In this document: in pieces, positions 42,334 through 51,308 of the stretch
Numbering within the stretch: position 1 is the stretch's first letter
Layout of the letters: every line of letters begins with the position of its first letter
Source of the DNA: Pseudomonas umsongensis
Lineage (GTDB): Bacteria; Pseudomonadota; Gammaproteobacteria; Pseudomonadales; Pseudomonadaceae
Direction of reading: 5' to 3'
Length of the DNA stretch: 64,000 nucleotides
Assembly (NCBI RefSeq): GCF_002236105.1
Contig: NZ_NIWU01000008.1
Location: 1-64,000, forward strand
Notes under the pieces: model-generated
Database searches by the model: none
What the model saw: the letters and a program-made list of their open reading frames with translations, nothing else
What the model was told of the DNA's origin: nothing
Made by a program: the position numbers and the translations under genes

Positions 42334-43206
42334 ATGCTGACCAAAAACAAGATCACGGCTATTTCGAACGGTAGTAATGTTTGTGCAGACATCGTAGGTT
42401 TCGACTTCAACGACTACGATGCTCAGGATGTCGCTGAAGTACGCAAAATCTGGTTCCAGTACGGAGTTGTTCGTTTCCGTGATATCGACATCACCGACGA
42501 GCAGCACATCAAGTTCTCTCACCATTTCGGCGAAGCGGTTATTCACCCGAAACAGTTGCAAGAGGGAGCTCATCCAACGCAAAAAGAAATTTTGGTTATC
42601 GCCAATACTACTAAAGACGGGAAGCCATCAGGGGCGTTGGGTAACAGTGAAGCTACCTGGCACACCGACACCTGGTTCTACGAGCGTCCACCAGCTGGCG
42701 CGTTGCTGCGGGCCATTGCGCTTCCGCCCACAGGTGGTGACACCTATTGGGTATCTATGTATCAGGCCTATGAGACCCTCCCGACCTACTTGCGCAACGC
42801 AGTCAAAGGCCGGCAGATCTTCTTCCAAAGCGTATATGACGCGGCGGGCGGTCTGCGACTGAATAAACAGGAGCCTAAGTCTGATGATATTCGTGAGTGG
42901 CCAGGAATTGTGCATCCGCTCGTACGGGTACATGGTGACAGTGGTCGACAAGCTCTGTATTTGGGCGCACAGGGCGTGCGAGAGCAAGATTCCTGGATCG
43001 TAGGTCTGCCAATGGATGAGAGCAACGATCTCGTTGCCCAGCTGTGGCAGCATACGTTGAAAGGAGAGGTATTCGTCCAGAAGTGGCGTCTTGGTGACAT
43101 GGTAATGTGGGATAACCGCTGCACCATGCATCGTCGCGACTCGTTTAGCCCTGAGCACATTCGCATTATGCACCGCACTACCACTGCAGGCGAGCGCCCG
43201 GTGTAA
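42334..43206 (+). CDS. TauD/TfdA-family 2-oxoglutarate dioxygenase
   Basis: A 290-residue Fe(II)/2-oxoglutarate-dependent dioxygenase. Metal ligands are His110 and Asp112 in TWHTDTWF and His266 in CTMHRRD; the Arg that binds 2-oxoglutarate follows in IRIMHRTTTAG. Relatives hydroxylate taurine, alkyl sulfonates or sulfates, or phenoxyacetates and thereby release sulfite, sulfate or a phenol. The ATG at 42334 has GAGGA upstream. No sulfonate ABC transporter is adjacent; instead an OprD porin follows about 750 bases later. The substrate is open; an aryl- or alkyl-ether acid or sulfonate are the main options. A strong hairpin follows the stop. Confidence 0.88.
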   Translation: MLTKNKITAISNGSNVCADIVGFDFNDYDAQDVAEVRKIWFQYGVVRFRDIDITDEQHIKFSHHFGEAVIHPKQLQEGAHPTQKEILVIANTTKDGKPSGALGNSEATWHTDTWFYERPPAGALLRAIALPPTGGDTYWVSMYQAYETLPTYLRNAVKGRQIFFQSVYDAAGGLRLNKQEPKSDDIREWPGIVHPLVRVHGDSGRQALYLGAQGVREQDSWIVGLPMDESNDLVAQLWQHTLKGEVFVQKWRLGDMVMWDNRCTMHRRDSFSPEHIRIMHRTTTAGERPV

Positions 43207-43247
43207 TTGGTAAATCAAGTAGTAATCGCCGCGTCTTTTGAGTACTT

Positions 43248-43280
43248 TAATTGGCTAGCCACTTTGTGGGTAGCCAATTA
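43248..43280 (+). terminator. Long hairpin downstream of the dioxygenase gene
   Basis: A 15-bp stem with one mismatch (TAATTGGCTAGCCAC / GTGGGTAGCCAATTA) and a 3-base loop, 40 bases after the stop. No U-run follows, so it may protect the transcript end or terminate weakly. Confidence 0.55.
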
Positions 43281-43960
43281 CCGATACCCAGAGATCGATA
43301 ATTAGAAACTTCGCTTCTCAGTGTCACAGCTTTAAAGAAAGCAATAACCTCCTTCCTCAAAAACTCACTTGGCAATAGAGTGCATACACTGCATCACGAC
43401 TGTTGCACGCTAGAAACTTCTGCTCAGCGGGTAGATTTCGTTTCCTGCCGCTCCCGCCCCTTCAACGAATGCCCTTAGGTATCCAGAGCTTTTCTCTTTC
43501 CTATGCACGCCTTTCTGTTCATCTGGACGGAAACTCTAAACTGTACCTTAGGCTTGTGTTTCTGAAGATTCTCTAAACATCCCAACGCAGAACCAATTCT
43601 GAGTCGTTACACGTCGGAATTTGGGGTAACAGTCCTACTCACCACAATGGCGCGCGACGCTTCGAGATAGTGCGTCGTGATACGGATATCTACGTTGGAT
43701 TCGGTGAAATTATAGCTTTACAACATTAGGCCATGTGCCATGGTAATGGATGAAGTAAAGTTAAGTGTTCAAGGCCCAGCAAACAAAGAAGCCGCCTATT
43801 TTCTGGCACTGTTCTTGCTCTTTTATTATGTGCGGATCAAACGATCAATAGGGATTTTGAAATCCATTGCGTGTAGGTGGTGTTTGCTCGTGCGCTAAAC
43901 GAAACATATAAATAAAGCCAATCAACAATAAGTAATGTTTATAGATATGGAGTGGCAGTA
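43281..43960. other. Long gene-free segment upstream of the second porin
   Basis: About 680 bases without a supported gene. No repeat of the island family is present. Composition is mixed, turning AT-rich over the last 80 bases before the porin, which suits a promoter. Function of the rest unknown. Confidence 0.4.
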
Positions 43961-45304
43961 GTGAAAAAAGTAAAAAAGATACTGGCTGCTTTTGCATGCG
44001 GCACCCTGGCGCAACAAGGCTACGCAGTAGGCTTCCTTGAGGATAGTAAAGCATCCATCAATTCTCGCACCTTGTACTATGATGGGGATCAAAGGAGTAC
44101 CGATGGGGTGGATCAGCGGCAGACCCTGACAGGTTTAAGGCTCGACTTCCAGTCGGGGTACACGCAAGGGGCGGTAGGGCTTGGGCTTGACCTGCAAGGG
44201 CTAGCGGGATTTACCTTGAGCGGTGGCAGCTCGCCGCATAATGCCTCTACAGTAAATACTGTTTCCCCGGTGAAGACTGACGGCTCGCCGGTAGATAACT
44301 GGTCTAGGATCGGAGGAAACGCTCGCTTCAAATACTCGAAGACCGAAGTGAAGGCTGGCAATGCGCTGACCTTCAATCTTCCAGTGCTTATTTCAAACGA
44401 CGGACGCCTGTTGCCCGCGAGCTTTCAGGGGGCTGCGTTGACGTCTAGTGAGTTTGAAAATATCACCCTGAACGGCGGATTTTTAAATCGTGCTATTGGC
44501 CGAGCATCCAGCAACTGGGCAGGAATTTCGGGCGGGGGGAGCAAGGGCAGTGATGGCTTTACTTTTGCAGGAGGTGACTGGAACGTCAGAAAAAACCTAA
44601 AGCTACAGTATTACCATGCTCATCTTGATGATTACTACAGCCAAAACTTTTTCGGGCTAATTCATTCGTTCGATATGGGGATTGGTCAATCGCTGACAAC
44701 CGACTTACGGTACTTCAAAAGCGATTCAGACGGTAAGAACGGTACGGACAGCCGCTATGCCATGCGCACCGGCTACAATGAAAATGGAAAAATAGATAAT
44801 ACGACTTGGTCTTTGGCTTTCACCTACAAAGCAGGCGGTCACGCGCTGACTTTGGGGCATCAGCAAGTCAGTGATAAGTCTGGCTTTGCAAACGTCAATA
44901 GTAGCAATGTGATCGATGGCCGAGGTCGACCCGAAGGTGAAGGGGGCGTTCAGTCTCTATACCTCTATACCGACGTTATGGTGAACAGTTTCATTCGTGC
45001 GGGCGAAAATTCTACATTTGGTATTTACAGCTACGATTTCGCAGCGGTAGGTGTTCCGGGCTTAAAGGCGGGCTGGACGTATGTAAGTGGTAAAGATATT
45101 CGCGGCACAGGTAATACTACGACGGGTAGGTACAGTGAATGGGAAAGTGACTACCGCCTAGATTATGCCGTGCAGTCTGGAACATTCAAAGGAATTGGTT
45201 TTTCCCTCCGCAAGGGCATCTTCAGAACCGATCTTCCCGCCTCGACGTTAAAAGATCAGAATCAAGTTCGGCTGTTCGTTAATTACACTTATGCGCTTTG
45301 GTAA
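43961..45304 (+). CDS. OprD-family outer-membrane porin, second copy
   Basis: A 447-residue barrel. The signal peptide is KKVKKILAAFACGTLAQQG-YAVG, then FLEDSKASINSRTLYYDGD opens the mature chain. Family blocks match the porin at 33777: LRLDFQSGYTQG, GLGLDLQGLAG, NDGRLLPASFQG, FAGGDWNV, YYHAHLDDYY, FFGLIH and GVPGLKAGWTYVSG; it ends FVNYTYALW. GTG at 43961 has GGAG 8 bases upstream and gives a clean signal peptide. It stands alone between long gene-free stretches, between the dioxygenase and the nitrilase modules. It likely admits the substrate of one of them. Confidence 0.88.
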   Translation: MKKVKKILAAFACGTLAQQGYAVGFLEDSKASINSRTLYYDGDQRSTDGVDQRQTLTGLRLDFQSGYTQGAVGLGLDLQGLAGFTLSGGSSPHNASTVNTVSPVKTDGSPVDNWSRIGGNARFKYSKTEVKAGNALTFNLPVLISNDGRLLPASFQGAALTSSEFENITLNGGFLNRAIGRASSNWAGISGGGSKGSDGFTFAGGDWNVRKNLKLQYYHAHLDDYYSQNFFGLIHSFDMGIGQSLTTDLRYFKSDSDGKNGTDSRYAMRTGYNENGKIDNTTWSLAFTYKAGGHALTLGHQQVSDKSGFANVNSSNVIDGRGRPEGEGGVQSLYLYTDVMVNSFIRAGENSTFGIYSYDFAAVGVPGLKAGWTYVSGKDIRGTGNTTTGRYSEWESDYRLDYAVQSGTFKGIGFSLRKGIFRTDLPASTLKDQNQVRLFVNYTYALW

Positions 45305-45736
45305 AATCGGATAGTTATCTCTAGGTAACGTACGAAGTCATCGATTGTAAGTTTTGTTGTCGATGATTTCGTTCGCGGAGACGCAAATTCCGGCAATATT
45401 TAATTCAGTATATTTGTGGGATTCGTAGCGTTGGGCTGGATATGTGTATAAGAAAAAATTATAGGGTGGCGCAATTTTTTGATTATCTATGATGGCCTAG
45501 GTGCCACAAACTGTCCCTAACAGCATACACCAAGGGTAGCAACTCTCTACAGGTTGGCCCCCAATCATGGATGCAAGGAGCTTCGTCAACACTGCAGGAT
45601 GCAAACGGTAGGCAACCTCTGATGGTGTGCTCGGTAAGATCTGGCCTGGTTGTGCAGGGCTAAACCTGCCAGATGGTTAGGGTATTAACTGAACGCGACG
45701 GATATAAATAAAAACCGTCTGCGATAGGGAGTACAC
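45305..45736. other. Gene-free segment after the porin
   Basis: About 430 bases. An AT-rich part (45400-45480) follows the porin stop. No supported open frame. The last 80 bases probably carry the promoter for the LysR-nitrilase run. Confidence 0.4.
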
Positions 45737-46663
45737 ATGCCTATTAAATTAAGGCAGATAGAAGCATTCAGAACGGTCATGCGCGAGGGAAGCATGGTGC
45801 GAGCTAGTGCGGCTATGGCCGTTACGCAGCCCGCGATTAGCTACATGATCTCTGGGCTTGAAACCGCTGTTGGATTTCCTCTTTTTAGTAGACAAGGAGG
45901 AAAGCTCAGTGCGACACCGGAGGCGATCCAGTTGCTGTCTGAGGTTGATCGTCTATATCAGGGGCTTGAAGCTGTAGAAGCAGTGGCCCATAAAATAGCT
46001 AATTATGGCAACGCCGAGTTACGGATTCTTATTACCCAGGCCCTGTCTGCCGGACGGATTGTGAATGGGATTGGAAAATTCGCAGCGTTACATCCAGGCA
46101 TCAAAATTGATTTGGATGTTGAGCATAGAGCGCTCATTACCCATCGAGTAAATTCAGGTCAAGCCGATTTAGGAATTTTGTCAATTTCGACAGGCCTTGA
46201 AGATCAAAGTTCTACCTTATTTAGCAGTCCAATTATCTGTGTGGCATCACCCACTGCCAAAATTTCGAAAATGTCGACTGTTACTGCAGAGCAGTTATCA
46301 GGAGTGCCTATAGTTGGACTCAAGTCTACAGGACTCATCCGGCCAATGGTCGATCAATGGTTTCATGAGGCCGGAGTGACGCCCAATTACACGATCGAGG
46401 TTGGCGGAGCCGGCACAGCGATTGAGTTAGTTCGTGGCGGGCTTGGAATTACCTTCGTAAATGTCTTTAGTTTGATGGAACGGGCTGATAGCCAACTTCA
46501 GTCATTCAGCTTGGATAATGCTCTTGCCCTTAAAATAGGTGTAATTACCTCATCGTCTTTACACCCAAACAGAGCGGCGCATGCACTGCTTCAGTATCTG
46601 ACACAAATATACTCGGAAAATGTGTCGAATGATGCTCCTGAGGCAGATTGCCCAAAGTTTTAA
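45737..46663 (+). CDS. LysR-family regulator in the nitrilase operon
   Basis: A 308-residue LysR-type regulator. The helix-turn-helix is MVRASAAMAVTQPAISYMI and the linker and co-inducer domains follow (ELRILITQALSAGRIVNGI). AGGGAG lies 6 bases before the ATG. It is on the same strand as the nitrilase gene with only 20 bases between, so it is probably the first gene of that operon, with autoregulation. Its closest look-alikes by pattern are LysR proteins for amino-acid or opine use. Confidence 0.88.
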   Translation: MPIKLRQIEAFRTVMREGSMVRASAAMAVTQPAISYMISGLETAVGFPLFSRQGGKLSATPEAIQLLSEVDRLYQGLEAVEAVAHKIANYGNAELRILITQALSAGRIVNGIGKFAALHPGIKIDLDVEHRALITHRVNSGQADLGILSISTGLEDQSSTLFSSPIICVASPTAKISKMSTVTAEQLSGVPIVGLKSTGLIRPMVDQWFHEAGVTPNYTIEVGGAGTAIELVRGGLGITFVNVFSLMERADSQLQSFSLDNALALKIGVITSSSLHPNRAAHALLQYLTQIYSENVSNDAPEADCPKF

Positions 46664-46683
46664 TAAAAAAGCGAGGATTGATT

Positions 46684-47505
46684 GTGAAAGTTTCTCTTAT
46701 CCAGGTGAATTCGGTACAGGACAAGGCATTTAATTTGGCCGAAGCTGATCGTCTTGCACGAAAGGCAATCGATCGAGACGGTTCACGTCTGGTTGTATTT
46801 CCTGAGCACTTTGACTGGGCTGGTGGTACGCCTGAACAAAAGATCGCAGCTGGCGAGCCGCACAGTGGTGGGCCAGCATACGAAATGTGCAGAAGGCTTG
46901 CGCAGGACTGCAACGTCTACGTTCACACCGGCAGCTTCTATGAGAGCACTCCTGACGGTAGCCGCGTCTATAACACTTCCGTCGTTTTTGATCCAAAAGG
47001 CAATGAGTTGGGTCGCTACCGTAAGATCCACCTGTTCGATATCGTAACTCCGGACGGTATGCGCTATGGCGAGTCCAGTGCAGTAGCGCCAGGTACCGAG
47101 GTGACGGTGGTCGATATCGACGGCCTCAAGTATGGCTTTGCGATTTGCTATGACATTCGCTTCCCAGAGCTTTTCCAAAAGCTGGTTACATTGGGGGCTG
47201 ATGTAATCGTACTGCCTGCGGCATTTACCCTCCAGACTGGTAAAGACCATTGGGATGTACTCTGCCGCGCACGGGCAATTGAAACGCAGTGCTATTTCCT
47301 TGCCCCAGGTCAAACGGGCCCATTCGAACAGTCGGGTGAAACTCGCTACTCCTACGGCCACTCACTTGTCTGTGATCCTTGGGGACACATCATTGCCAAG
47401 GCGTCCGATGGTGTCGGCTACGTAACTGCCAATATCGAACCTGAGCGCATCGCAGCAGTTCGCAAGCAAATTCCGCTTGCCTCCCACAAGGTGCTTCAGA
47501 AATGA
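46684..47505 (+). CDS. Nitrilase-superfamily amidohydrolase (carbon-nitrogen hydrolase)
   Basis: A 273-residue hydrolase with the Glu-Lys-Cys triad: Glu41 in VVFPEHFDW, Lys114 in YRKIHLFD, Cys155 in AICYDIRFPEL. The length and IHLFD motif fit the Nit/omega-amidase or deaminated-glutathione amidase branch rather than true nitrilases. GTG at 46684 with GAGGA six bases upstream is preferred; the ATG 36 bases earlier overlaps the LysR stop. The stop overlaps the ATG of the RraA-like gene by four bases, so the two are coupled. The role is release of ammonia from an amide in the same pathway. Confidence 0.88.
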   Translation: MKVSLIQVNSVQDKAFNLAEADRLARKAIDRDGSRLVVFPEHFDWAGGTPEQKIAAGEPHSGGPAYEMCRRLAQDCNVYVHTGSFYESTPDGSRVYNTSVVFDPKGNELGRYRKIHLFDIVTPDGMRYGESSAVAPGTEVTVVDIDGLKYGFAICYDIRFPELFQKLVTLGADVIVLPAAFTLQTGKDHWDVLCRARAIETQCYFLAPGQTGPFEQSGETRYSYGHSLVCDPWGHIIAKASDGVGYVTANIEPERIAAVRKQIPLASHKVLQK

Positions 47506-48167
47506 AAAAGTTCCTCATAGGCAATATGCCGGATCCCATCAGTACTGAGTTGGAAAAAATTCTCCTTGAAGTTGAGACCGCTACTGTCGGTCATCTTCGT
47601 CACTGGGGATTCATGGATGGCGAGATTCAAGCGCTGGGTAATAATAAGCGCGTCGTTGGTACGGCAGTAACCTTGGCGCTGCCTGCTCAAGATTCAACTT
47701 TGTTGCATTACACCCTGGGCTTGCTTAAACCCGGCCACATTGTGGTGATTGATCGCTTGGGTGATCGTAAGCATGCCTGCTGGGGCGGAGGCGTCACGCA
47801 GGCGGCTGTGACTGCCGGTGCGAGTGCCGCAGTAATTGACGGCATGTGCACCGACCCGCATGAAATCCAAGAGCATGATTTCCCACTCTGGAGTCGCGGT
47901 GTGTCTCCGATAACAACACGGATTTATGGACTGGGCGGTAAATTAAACATGCCCATCTCCTGTGGCGGCGTGGCTGTATGTCCAGGCGATATCGTGATCT
48001 GCGATGAGAACGGAGTCCTTGTCTTGAGTCCGTCGGAACTTGATGAAGTTGTACAAACGGCATTGGCTAAACAGGTTCGTGGTGTAGAGAACTGTCGACG
48101 GATCAGAGAAGGGGAAAAGCTCGGCAACTTGTCGGGCGCAACAGCGATTGTAGAAGCAGATGCGTAG
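47502..48167 (+). CDS. RraA-like / HMG-aldolase-family protein
   Basis: A 221-residue protein of the RraA/4-hydroxy-4-methyl-2-oxoglutarate aldolase family: VVGTAVTLALPAQD, HIVVIDRLGDRKHACWGGG, then SAAVIDGMCTDPHEI, SRGVSP, NMPISCGGVAVCPGDIVICD and GVLVLSP. Aldolases of the family have Arg-Asp where this one reads Thr-Asp after DGMC, so the usual substrate-binding Arg is absent. The enzyme may act on another substrate or need not be an aldolase. It is coupled by ATGA to the nitrilase-type gene, so the two act in one pathway. The MHS transporter follows about 110 bases later. Confidence 0.82.
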   Translation: MKKFLIGNMPDPISTELEKILLEVETATVGHLRHWGFMDGEIQALGNNKRVVGTAVTLALPAQDSTLLHYTLGLLKPGHIVVIDRLGDRKHACWGGGVTQAAVTAGASAAVIDGMCTDPHEIQEHDFPLWSRGVSPITTRIYGLGGKLNMPISCGGVAVCPGDIVICDENGVLVLSPSELDEVVQTALAKQVRGVENCRRIREGEKLGNLSGATAIVEADA

Positions 48168-48278
48168 CTGGACTTGAACCACCCTTCGAGCCTTGCTATG
48201 CGGGACGGAAAATAAAAGCGAATCACTGTCCCGCACGGTGGTGTTACGTGCGGCACCCTACTCAATAGAAGAAAAATC

Positions 48279-49571
48279 ATGACTAAAACAATATCTACCA
48301 GGCAAACCTGGTTCGCCGTGGCCACTTCTGGAAGTGGAAACTTACTAGAAGTTTACGATTTTGCAGTCTATGCGTTTTTTGCTACTACCATCGCTAAATT
48401 GTTTTTTCCAAACGTAGATGAAACGACGTCCTTATTGCAGACGTTCGCTGCTTACGGGGCCGGTTTCATCGCCAGGCCGCTCGGGAGCTACGTAATTGGT
48501 CGCATCGGTGATAAAAGGGGGCGCAAGCCCGCCATGTTGCTGACGATTATTTGCATGGCCGTCGGCAGTATTGGTATTGGTCTGATTCCGACATATCAAA
48601 CAATTGGTGTTGGTGCTCCGATTTTGTTGATCGCGCTAAGATGCCTTCAAGGTTTCGCCGCCGGTGGCGAATGGGGTACCTCTGCATCTTATATCGTAGA
48701 ATGGTCTCCCGCTGGTCGAAAAGGGTTCTTCGGAAGCTTCCAAAGCGTGAGTTCTTCAAGTGGGGCATTGCTCGCATCCCTAGTGGCTTCGGCACTTTTG
48801 CTGATTCCCGCTGAGGCCTTGTTGGACTGGGGGTGGCGTGTTCCATTTATCGCAGGTGGCCTTGCGATCTTTGCATTCAGCTTGTTCTTGAGGGCTAATG
48901 CGGAGGAAACCCCAGAGTACGTCAACAGTAAAACGGAAGTTGTGAATCCAACCGAAACTAAGCCGTACGTACTTGGCATGCAGGCATTTGGTTTCACCAT
49001 TTTTTGGACAACGCTGTCCTACTTGGTTTCAGCGTATATGGTAACTTATACGCAAAATCATGCAGGTCTGACCAGGACGGAGGCACTGATCTCTAGTAAT
49101 ATCGCGCTGCTACTTCAGATCATGCTGATTCCAGTTGCAGGTGCTCTATCCGACCGATTCGGGCGTAAGCCGCTGCTTCTCTTGGCGTGTGTTGGCACAG
49201 CTACCCTTGCTTACCCGATCCTGAATATGATGTCTAGTGGTGCAAGCTTCCATCAGGTCATCATGCTCCAGTGTTGCTTGAGCGCACTATTTGCAATGTA
49301 TTCAGGCCCTGGGCCAGCTACTATCTGCGAAATTTTCCCAACGCGGCTGCGTAACACCTGGATGACCGTGGGCTACACGTTGGCAGTATGTTGCTTCGGC
49401 GGTTTCGCACCACTGATCTCTACCTGGTTGATTTCTGTTACTAAAATTGCGGCGTCACCAGCGTTCTTGCTCATCCCTGCTGCGGTTGTGTCGGCGCTGG
49501 TTATCTTGAAGCTACCTTCCACTCGTATCAGTGGTTTGAAGGCCACGGCTAGTGCGGAAGCGTCCTACTGA
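48279..49571 (+). CDS. MFS transporter, metabolite:H+ symporter (MHS) type
   Basis: A 430-residue membrane protein with 12 helices. The MHS signature LLEVYDFAVYAFFATTIAK starts the first helix, followed by GFIARPLGSYVIGRIGDKRGRKP between helices 2 and 3 and LQGFAAGGEWGTSASYIVEW. The second half has the matching DRFGRKP motif. MHS carriers take up citrate, 2-oxoglutarate, shikimate, proline/betaine and aromatic acids with protons. It is downstream of the nitrilase/RraA-like pair and probably imports their substrate. The divergence to the next gene is convergent (LysR on the minus strand). Confidence 0.9.
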   Translation: MTKTISTRQTWFAVATSGSGNLLEVYDFAVYAFFATTIAKLFFPNVDETTSLLQTFAAYGAGFIARPLGSYVIGRIGDKRGRKPAMLLTIICMAVGSIGIGLIPTYQTIGVGAPILLIALRCLQGFAAGGEWGTSASYIVEWSPAGRKGFFGSFQSVSSSSGALLASLVASALLLIPAEALLDWGWRVPFIAGGLAIFAFSLFLRANAEETPEYVNSKTEVVNPTETKPYVLGMQAFGFTIFWTTLSYLVSAYMVTYTQNHAGLTRTEALISSNIALLLQIMLIPVAGALSDRFGRKPLLLLACVGTATLAYPILNMMSSGASFHQVIMLQCCLSALFAMYSGPGPATICEIFPTRLRNTWMTVGYTLAVCCFGGFAPLISTWLISVTKIAASPAFLLIPAAVVSALVILKLPSTRISGLKATASAEASY

Positions 49572-49753
49572 GCCTCTCAGCGCAGTCGACTTCGAAATTC
49601 TGAGTGATCAGTATAGCTGACAGAATCATCAACTGACATCGATAGGATCGAGCTCTTATGACCGAGCGCGACAGGGATGTCCGCTCAGAATTTCCCCACA
49701 CGGCTTCATAAGGGCTTTTATGAGCTAAATTTTGTAATCGGTGATTGAATCTA
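49572..49753. other. Convergent gap between MFS and LysR genes
   Basis: About 180 bases. It holds a weak hairpin (TCATAA/TTATGA at about 49706-49724) and no gene. It may serve as a two-way end for both transcripts. Confidence 0.35.
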
Positions 49754-50680
49754 CTAGCTTCGGATAAGTAGGTGGGCAGGAACCATGTTTAGAATTTCTC
49801 TTTTTGCATGGTCAATGAATGGTTTTAATATGAGAGTGGATGAGTTTCTCTGTGATATCACAATGGAGTAATCATTTCTAATAACCGGTTCGAAGTTCAG
49901 AAACTTCACTCCTGACCCTGTATAGCCACAGGCTGTTAATGGGTCGATGATCGAAATCCCCACGCCTGCCTCAACTAGCTGCAGAACTGCGGCAGAAGTC
50001 TGGGTTTCGCAGTTTACGTGCCGTTTCACGCCATGAGAAAGCATCAGGGAGTCTATACGCATCCTAGATTCCATAAGGGGCATCATGGAAATGAAGCGCT
50101 CGCCTTCAAAGTGCTCTGGTCGTAAAGTTCTTTTGGTGGCAAGGACGTGTGTTTTTGGCACTACTGCGACCATTTTGGCAGATACCAGAGTTTCACTATT
50201 TCCCGCCTTGGTAGAGCGTGCCGGGAACATGGCGAAACCCAGGTCGCATTGATCTCGCTGCACCATGTCCAAGACTGTGGGGGAGCTGTGCATGCGCATT
50301 GAGACATGAGCGTCGGGATGAGCCAAAGTGAAACTATGTATGGCGCGTGGTAGAAACGAAAGCGCCATGTTTGGCGATGCTGCTATTTCTAGTCGTCCCA
50401 TTTTCAAAGATTTGATATTTGTAGCCGCATTGGCGATACGCTCAATGCTTAACAATGATTGCTCGACGTCTTTGACGAGGAGAGCTGCTTCAGGGGTCGG
50501 TACCAGCCGCCCTTTAGTTCTTGTAAAAAGTGTCAGGGCTATCCGTTCCTCTAAATCGGCAATCAATCTCGTGACCACCGGCTGGGTCACTTCAAGCATT
50601 TCTGCAGCGCCGGTAACCGATTTCCGCACCATGATCGCCCGAAACGCTTCAAGGTGACGAAGGGTGATCCTGTTCTCCAT
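49754..50680 (-). CDS. LysR-family regulator, divergent to the opine-like operon
   Basis: A 308-residue LysR-type regulator with an N-terminal winged helix (FRAIMVRKSVTGAAEMLEVTQPVVTRLIADLE) and co-inducer domain (MGRLEIAASPNMALSFLPRAI). LysR proteins with this start (ITLRHLEAFRAIMVRKSVTGAA) commonly sit beside opine or amino-acid catabolism genes, such as OccR/NocR-type. It is divergent from the ABC/opine-oxidase-like operon, 628 bases away, and is the likely regulator of it. Confidence 0.88.
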   Translation of the reverse strand: MENRITLRHLEAFRAIMVRKSVTGAAEMLEVTQPVVTRLIADLEERIALTLFTRTKGRLVPTPEAALLVKDVEQSLLSIERIANAATNIKSLKMGRLEIAASPNMALSFLPRAIHSFTLAHPDAHVSMRMHSSPTVLDMVQRDQCDLGFAMFPARSTKAGNSETLVSAKMVAVVPKTHVLATKRTLRPEHFEGERFISMMPLMESRMRIDSLMLSHGVKRHVNCETQTSAAVLQLVEAGVGISIIDPLTACGYTGSGVKFLNFEPVIRNDYSIVISQRNSSTLILKPFIDHAKREILNMVPAHLLIRS

Positions 50681-51308
50681 AGCACACCACCAGTCGATAG
50701 CATAAAGACATGAGCTTTTAGCTTACGGTAGCGACATGCACTAATCAAAAGCTTTTCGAGGTGCTGGCAAAGGGCTTATGACCCTGTCCGATCTATTCTA
50801 AAGAAACATCGTTAACGAGTTTTTCGAAGTGAGCCTGCTTGCTGAGGTCAGCTGCATCGCATGGCTATCTGAGCGATTTGCCCTCATCAAATTCGATGAG
50901 GGTAGTCAGAGCGCCTGATACATACATGCCCACCATTATAACAACTGCGTCTCATCCGCACTTGGTAACGCTTTTATTCTACGTCCCGAATGTTACGGAA
51001 GGTAGCGGTCGTAACTACGACGTTTCATTTTGGAGCGTTCCAACGCCAGTCACGCTCAACAGCAGCGCACTTGAATGGAACGGCTCCTGTTTCCTATAGG
51101 AAAAAAGCATCGAATGATGTTTTGGTGGCTATGGACAAGACGGATACAAAAATTAAAACCAAGCAAAATCAGATAGATAGCATAGGCTGGCCTAGCCATT
51201 GCTAAAAAGCATGCAGGTTATGGAGATTCACCGTGTCCCTCTGCCCCAGCCATGCTGAAACGATCTGACTGATTGAAATCAGCACCCTTACTTCCGGAGT
51301 CGTGAAAA
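50681..51308. promoter_or_regulatory. Divergent regulatory region upstream of the opine-like operon
   Basis: 628 bases between the LysR start and the solute-binding-protein start. Open frames on the plus strand (50839-51205) lack ribosome sites and coding-like composition. The region is longer than most LysR spacer regions, so it may also contain a small RNA or dead gene, but none was identified. Confidence 0.4.

Noticed and set aside
50839..51205. Two plus-strand ORFs upstream of the binding-protein gene
   Set aside because: Overlap each other in different frames and lack ribosome sites and coding composition. Read as regulatory DNA.
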